DNA from: G039029935 sp039029935
GTDB taxonomy: Bacteria; Chloroflexota; Anaerolineae; Caldilineales; Caldilineaceae
Reading direction: 5' to 3'
Length of the DNA: 7,155 nt
Assembly: GCA_039029935.1 (NCBI GenBank)
Contig: JBCCFC010000708.1
Span: forward strand, 1 to 7,155
This document shows positions 1 to 4,470 of this stretch, in pieces. A program made the translations under genes and the position numbers. The notes under the pieces were generated by a model. The model was given only the letters and a program-made list of their open reading frames with translations. It had not been told where the DNA came from and ran no database searches. Every line of letters begins with the position of its first letter. Position 1 is the first letter of the stretch.

Positions 1-1323
1 GAGAATTTACGGGGCTTGGTTGCAAAACGAAACCAACTATACAGGCGTGTGGAGGGTGATGACACGTGGCGTCTATCGGGGTCTGACTTTTTACCAGGCC
101 CCCATGATAGTGACAATAGTATTAGCAGCCTTGCCCAAGTACAACGACTGTTGACAGGTTATGAAGAGCAAATCGCTGATTTATGGGAAAGTTTATTGAT
201 TCAAAATGCGGACTATGCTCGTGATATTGATCTGTTTGCACCAACGCAACGACCTACCCAACTAGCATCTCTCCAATCACTGCTACCCAAAGACACGGTA
301 CTTCTAGAATATTTTGTATCAGGATCAGAAATCATTCTCTTTCTCGTTACTACCGACAGAATTTTTGTACAGCGGTTAGCAGAAACATTGCCTGTTGTTG
401 AACAAAATTTACAATTCTTTAATCTTAACTGTAGTAATTTTGTGACTCAAATCAAAAATCCATTGCGCCAAATCATCCAAATGTTAATTGCCCAAGCGCA
501 GAAGATTCTCCATGAGCTATATAATGCATTGGTTGCGCCAGTTGTATCTAGATTATGTGACTACAAGCATCTGATTATTGTCCCTCATCACTCATTACAC
601 CACATCCCCTTTCACGCGCTTCACACAGGTTCATGCTATCTACTAGAAGCCTACCACATCAGCTATCTGCCCAATTCTATGCTGCTCCACTATTGCCAAC
701 CCGATACATCCACACATAAACAAACACGTTCATGTGTCACCTTTGCTCATGCAGATGCCCACATACCCCATGTTACGGAAGAAGCGGCACAGGTTGCAGC
801 AATTATGCAAGGCACGTCGTATCTGAACCAAGATGCAAGCCTTGACACGGTACGAAACACCATCCCAAAGGCTGATATTATTCATTTTGCCACACATGGT
901 GATTTTAATGCACAAAACCCGCTTTTCTCCGGTCTTACATTGGCAGATGGTGCGCTCACCACATTTGACATTTTTCATCTACGTCTGCGCGCCTCACTTG
1001 TCACCCTCAGTGCCTGCGAAACGGGCTGTCACAACATTAGCGCAGGCGACGAACTACTTGGGTTACTACGTAGCTTTTTATATGCAGGGGCATCCTCTGT
1101 CGTCCTCACTCACTGGCCTGTTGAAGACAAAGCGGCCAAAGAGTTGATGGCCTTGTTCTATCAACAACTCGCCAATGGTGACACCAAGGACTGTGCCCTC
1201 GGCAAGGCACAACAGGCGTTTATTAGCGGTATCCCATCACTTAACCCAGACCAACGTATCTTTTGTCAACATCCATACATCTGGGCATCCTACTTCTTGG
1301 TCGGCCATGCACAAACATTGTAA
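1..1323 (+). CDS. CHAT-domain (caspase/separase-like) protease, 5'-partial
   Basis: The frame is open to the left edge (it begins ENLRG before the TTG at 16), so this is the C-terminal 440 residues of a longer protein and no start is assigned. The sequence reads like a CHAT protein: a helical lead-in (about nt 130-240), the LLPKDTVLLEYFV strand (nt 280-321), LIIVPHHSLHHIPFHALH (nt 571-624), then the HFATHG motif with the probable catalytic His at nt 895-897 and the SACETG motif with the probable catalytic Cys at nt 1015-1017. The end of the fold, THWPVED and the terminal WASYFLVG, is also present. CHAT domains are cysteine peptidases of the caspase/separase clan and usually follow TPR repeats; any TPRs would lie outside the window. 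The domain is intact with both catalytic residues, so it is probably active and cytoplasmic. Its substrate is unknown. It ends 232 bp before the next gene, with a hairpin directly after the stop. Confidence 0.92.
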   Translation, partial: ENLRGLVAKRNQLYRRVEGDDTWRLSGSDFLPGPHDSDNSISSLAQVQRLLTGYEEQIADLWESLLIQNADYARDIDLFAPTQRPTQLASLQSLLPKDTVLLEYFVSGSEIILFLVTTDRIFVQRLAETLPVVEQNLQFFNLNCSNFVTQIKNPLRQIIQMLIAQAQKILHELYNALVAPVVSRLCDYKHLIIVPHHSLHHIPFHALHTGSCYLLEAYHISYLPNSMLLHYCQPDTSTHKQTRSCVTFAHADAHIPHVTEEAAQVAAIMQGTSYLNQDASLDTVRNTIPKADIIHFATHGDFNAQNPLFSGLTLADGALTTFDIFHLRLRASLVTLSACETGCHNISAGDELLGLLRSFLYAGASSVVLTHWPVEDKAAKELMALFYQQLANGDTKDCALGKAQQAFISGIPSLNPDQRIFCQHPYIWASYFLVGHAQTL

Positions 1324-1324
1324 C

Positions 1325-1357
1325 CCAGATATGTACCGTTGAGTAGTACATATCTGG
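1325..1357 (+). terminator. Perfect 12-bp inverted repeat after the CHAT gene
   Basis: CCAGATATGTAC (1325-1336) and GTACATATCTGG (1346-1357) are exact reverse complements separated by a 9-nt loop. The hairpin starts one base after the TAA stop of the CHAT gene. There is no strong T-tract on either side, so it may be a weak or Rho-assisted terminator, an mRNA 3'-end stabiliser, or a protein-binding palindrome. Its position makes a role at the transcript end most likely. Confidence 0.6.
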
Positions 1358-1542
1358 CTCTTGCAATGCATCCATCGCATTTCCGTCATCCTATTCGCAT
1401 TCAACTTTGTAAAAAAAATTGAAATTCATGGCAGAAAAAACAGTCTGGTTGCTGTTTATCTCTGCGGGGGAAAGTCTGAACCCTGTTTATCAGAAAGATT
1501 AAACCGTTCCATTTATTTTTCATTCAACCAAAACGATGAAAC

Positions 1543-1549
1543 AAGGAAA
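1543..1549 (+). promoter_or_regulatory. Ribosome binding site deciding the protease start at 1556
   Basis: AAGGAAA lies six bases upstream of the ATG at 1556. The reading frame is open back to 1361, but the 65 residues from there look non-coding, whereas the protein from 1556 begins with a textbook signal peptide. The intergenic stretch 1324-1555 otherwise shows the hairpin at 1325-1357 and no promoter I can call with confidence. Confidence 0.7.
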
Positions 1550-1555
1550 CAACCA

Positions 1556-4363
1556 ATGAGCAAACCATTATTCCAAAAATTCTTGTTACTTTGTTGGATA
1601 GTCATGGTCGCCACCGCGCTAATTTCATGGCAAGCCAAGGCATCGTCGCCACAAAACAGAGATTGTGGCGACGACTGTCAGACACAAACCACGCTGCCAG
1701 TTGAGGGTGAGGGGTATGATCTACGTGTTCCCAATGCAATCACGCTTTTTGCAGAGCCACATGAAGACTTAACCAGCCAAATTAGCGTAACGGTTCAACT
1801 GACAGAGACAGAACAAACATACACACTGAGTCGCATTACGCATGTCGATTTACCGCCCGTACCGGAACGTTATGCACGCGCCGATACACAGACGGCGACT
1901 ACATTAATCGGGTATCAAATTAACGTGCCCAACCCCAACGTGTCTGATGAGGATGTGGTATTGGCTGTGCGCAATACTCTTGAATCGCAGTATGAAGATG
2001 TGATTGAATGTACTGGTCCTATGCTGGTGCAGGCTTCTGGGCATGAGTTAATTGGTAGCACAGGTGGGACGATTATACCTATTTCCACTAGCCTAATTAC
2101 AAGTATCGACACAACATGGGGCTTGAATGCAATTCTTCATGATGAGAATAGCCATGGCATAGGAACAGGCATCAACATTGCTGTATTCGATGGTTTCCAT
2201 ACGATGCCAGCGGGGCTTGTCAACACTGCCATTGACGAATATATAAATCTAACAACGCCATTGGTCGCTGTGGTTAGTCCAACCCTTGATGTATCTTTAC
2301 ATGGCGATATTGTTGCCAGCGTGATTGACGATATTGCACCCAATAGCAAAATTCAAGCTTATCGTGTTCTCAACCAAAACGGTCATGGCACGAGTATCGG
2401 TCAGGCCGAAGCTCTGAGTGTAGCGATTTCCCAAAGCATTACAAACTCAGACCCACGCTATGTCATCAACATGAGTTTGGAGTATACACAACTAGATGAG
2501 TGTGTGCAACAGGCAATGGATGCCATGTTTGACATTGCACATGTATATAACATTCCTGTGGTGGTCGCAAGTGGCAATAGCGGTGAAAGCACAGATGCTT
2601 ATCCAGCTAATTATGAGCCAAATTTAAGTGTTGAAGCCAGTGATATTGCAAAGGGCCTTGCCGACTACTCCAACGTTAGTTCAGACGGAATACGCGCACC
2701 AGGCGGAGATGGATCAAATATAGAGTTACGGCTACCTGTGTTGGTAGAGCAACTAGAGGAGCACCACTCAGTTATAGGAACATCCTTTGCCGCCCCACAT
2801 GCAACAGGCGTAGTTGCAAACATTTTGTCTAGTGATTCATTTGCGAATGCCACCCCAGATCAGCTAGAAGTACTTTTGCAACTTAGCATGGACGATAATT
2901 GTGGCGTAATCAGCCTTCGCTATCCAGATGATCCTGACTATACATGTCCACAGTTAAGTCTGTCGCCCCAAGAAACAAACATCTTAGTATCAGATGTACA
3001 TACAATCACGGTTCAACTGCATGATGTTGACAAGTTGTACGGCGCACAATTCTCAGTTGAGTTTGACCCAGAGGTGGTAGAGATTCTGGATGCGCAGAGT
3101 TTCAACCCCGGTGTCCAAATTCATCCAAGTGACTTTTTAACAGAGGTGACAACCATTGAAAACGTCGTTAATATGTCCGAGGGCATCATACACTACGCTG
3201 TCAGTTTACAGGGAGATAATCCAGGGATCAGTGGTAGCGGTGCGCTTGCAAAGATTGTGGTGCGTGGTCTTGTTTCTGACACAACGCGGATTTCGCTTAA
3301 GGATGCGATTCTTGTGGACCGCGAGTCCAATGTGCTTCAACACGGCATCCAGCCTGGGCATATCATTGTGTTTGAACACAATACACCGGGGATTGTTGGG
3401 AATGTTATTTTGGAACGGCGTAGCAGCAATATAGGTGCAGTAGTTTGTGTAGAGGATGTATCCTGTATGGTGACTGGAGAGGATGGCTTCTACTCCTTCA
3501 CAGATGTCCCATCAACAGGGAATATCACGATTCATCATCCCAGCTATCTCAACACAGCCCGCTCTTATACTAGCGATGAGGGTCCCAATATTGTCATGCC
3601 AGATGTGACATTGCTGGGTGGTGACCTCAACCAGGATGGTGTGATTGATATACTGGATGCTGTCCTGATGGGATTGGCTTGGAAAAGCCAGAACGGAGAT
3701 GTCAATTGGAATCCAACGGCAGATATTGTTGATGATGGTCAAGTCAATATCCGGGATTATGTTGTCGTTGGTGTCAATTTGGGGCAAACAGCACCCGGAC
3801 TTTGGGGAACGGCTCTTGCTCGTCAACAACAAAAGATGCGCTTGCTATCAGCACGAAGGGTTGCCCAGAGTGATGCAGAAACTAATACGCAACTGTTCAT
3901 CACGCCCAACGAGTTACAGATTGATACCATCGGTCAAACAATTGATGTCGCGGTTCAGATTGAAAATGTCACAGAGTTATATGGGTTTAGCTCAGAGTTG
4001 ACCTTTAATCCAGCGGTTCTTCAAGTCATGGACATCAATCCGATTGATGCAGGCGTACAGATTCAGGTTGGAGAGTTTCTGGATGCACAACAACAAGTGC
4101 TGGTCAATCGTGTGGACAACGAGACAGGGCGGATTGAGCTTGCGGTGACACAGACCTATCCCGCTGAGGCACAACAAGGCAGCGGTGTACTGGCTCGTAT
4201 CCAATTTGAGTCGATTGGCAACGGGCAAAGCAACATCCAATTTAGCAACATCCAACTCGTTGATGGTTCGGCTGAAAGCCTGCCTACAGATACAATTTCA
4301 CTAAGTGGTAGTGATGTTCAGGTCGGGGGCTATCTGATGCACTTGCCATTTATCGCTCGCTAG
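1556..4363 (+). CDS. Secreted subtilisin-family (S8) protease with cohesin-regulatory-dockerin-cohesin tail
   Basis: The protein has 935 residues from the ATG at 1556, chosen for its RBS and signal peptide. Residues 1-29 form a Sec signal (KPLFQKF, hydrophobic core, cleavage probably after AKA). Residues 30-185 are a prodomain-like region. An S8 peptidase domain spans about 185-447: Asp212 in IAVFDGFH, His249 in LHGDIVAS, oxyanion Asn341 in VASGNSG and Ser410 in GTSFAAPHATG, so the catalytic set is complete although the Asp and His motifs are divergent. Then follow a cohesin-like beta domain (about 466-607), a carboxypeptidase-regulatory-like domain (about 611-670, GNVILERR...DGFYSFTDVP), a type I dockerin (about 688-750) and a second cohesin-like domain (about 778-922). 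The last residues are YLMHLPFIAR. It should act outside the cell, with proteolysis joined to cohesin/dockerin assembly. The protease call is firm; cohesin specificity and substrates are unknown. It has its own hairpin downstream and a 107-bp gap to the next gene. Confidence 0.9.
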   Translation: MSKPLFQKFLLLCWIVMVATALISWQAKASSPQNRDCGDDCQTQTTLPVEGEGYDLRVPNAITLFAEPHEDLTSQISVTVQLTETEQTYTLSRITHVDLPPVPERYARADTQTATTLIGYQINVPNPNVSDEDVVLAVRNTLESQYEDVIECTGPMLVQASGHELIGSTGGTIIPISTSLITSIDTTWGLNAILHDENSHGIGTGINIAVFDGFHTMPAGLVNTAIDEYINLTTPLVAVVSPTLDVSLHGDIVASVIDDIAPNSKIQAYRVLNQNGHGTSIGQAEALSVAISQSITNSDPRYVINMSLEYTQLDECVQQAMDAMFDIAHVYNIPVVVASGNSGESTDAYPANYEPNLSVEASDIAKGLADYSNVSSDGIRAPGGDGSNIELRLPVLVEQLEEHHSVIGTSFAAPHATGVVANILSSDSFANATPDQLEVLLQLSMDDNCGVISLRYPDDPDYTCPQLSLSPQETNILVSDVHTITVQLHDVDKLYGAQFSVEFDPEVVEILDAQSFNPGVQIHPSDFLTEVTTIENVVNMSEGIIHYAVSLQGDNPGISGSGALAKIVVRGLVSDTTRISLKDAILVDRESNVLQHGIQPGHIIVFEHNTPGIVGNVILERRSSNIGAVVCVEDVSCMVTGEDGFYSFTDVPSTGNITIHHPSYLNTARSYTSDEGPNIVMPDVTLLGGDLNQDGVIDILDAVLMGLAWKSQNGDVNWNPTADIVDDGQVNIRDYVVVGVNLGQTAPGLWGTALARQQQKMRLLSARRVAQSDAETNTQLFITPNELQIDTIGQTIDVAVQIENVTELYGFSSELTFNPAVLQVMDINPIDAGVQIQVGEFLDAQQQVLVNRVDNETGRIELAVTQTYPAEAQQGSGVLARIQFESIGNGQSNIQFSNIQLVDGSAESLPTDTISLSGSDVQVGGYLMHLPFIAR
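2951..3541 (+). repeat. Cohesin plus regulatory-like block, copy 1 (inside the protease gene)
   Basis: At protein level this 197-residue stretch is a paralogue of the 200-residue stretch at 6442-7041 in the next gene. Shared landmarks in the same order include LVSD, LYG followed by FDP and VVE, an IENVV element, SG-GII/VIRYA, PG-SG-G, FRGL/VRGL, ILERR-SN-G and DG-Y-DVP. A pair of cysteines near the start of the regulatory-like part is kept in both copies. The nucleotide sequences have diverged, so this is an old duplication or shared module rather than a recent repeat. Confidence 0.85.
3617..3805 (+). other. Type I dockerin module of the protease
   Basis: Two calcium-binding F-hand segments are visible: DLNQDGVIDILD (protein residues 690-701, from nt 3623) and DIVDDGQVNIRD (723-734). 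The first loop has the expected acidic/Asn ligands at positions 1, 3, 5, 9 and 12. The second has Val at position 3, where Asn or Asp is usual. Dockerins bind cohesins with calcium. Here the dockerin sits between two cohesin-like domains of the same chain, which is not the classical enzyme-terminal arrangement. Confidence 0.88.
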
Positions 4364-4391
4364 GTTATGGAGCGAATAGCATAGATGATAT

Positions 4392-4429
4392 AAATGGGGA
4401 GTCATGATTGACGATGTGACTTCCCATTT
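4392..4429 (+). terminator. Hairpin between the protease and LamG genes
   Basis: AAATGGGGAGTCA (4392-4404) pairs with TGACTTCCCATTT (4417-4429): 13 bp with a single G-U wobble and a 12-nt loop. It begins 29 bases after the protease stop and is followed by the T-rich GTATTTGATT. This resembles an intrinsic terminator with a weak T-tract and suggests the next gene has, at least in part, its own promoter. The A-rich left flank and T-rich right flank would make it work in either direction. Confidence 0.65.
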
Positions 4430-4456
4430 GTATTTGATTCAATCACCAATCAATTT

Positions 4457-4465
4457 AGAGAGGGG
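4457..4465 (+). promoter_or_regulatory. Ribosome binding site of the LamG/cohesin gene
   Basis: The purine run AGAGAGGGG ends five bases before the ATG at 4471. That ATG is followed by a signal peptide, so the start is well supported. Confidence 0.65.
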
Positions 4466-4470
4466 CACCA

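Noticed and set aside
1361..1555. Upstream extension of the protease reading frame by 65 residues
   Set aside because: The extension has no coding character. The ATG at 1556 has a good RBS and starts a clean signal peptide, which would be buried by the extension.
1536..1559. Seven-codon mini-ORF (MKQGNNQ) whose TGA overlaps the protease ATG
   Set aside because: Its own upstream sequence shows no RBS and the short length is easily chance; translational coupling cannot be supported from this.
4408..4436. Possible promoter TTGACG, 17 bp, TATTTG before the LamG gene
   Set aside because: The -35 is good but the -10 matches only the first three bases, and the whole element overlaps the 4392-4429 hairpin.
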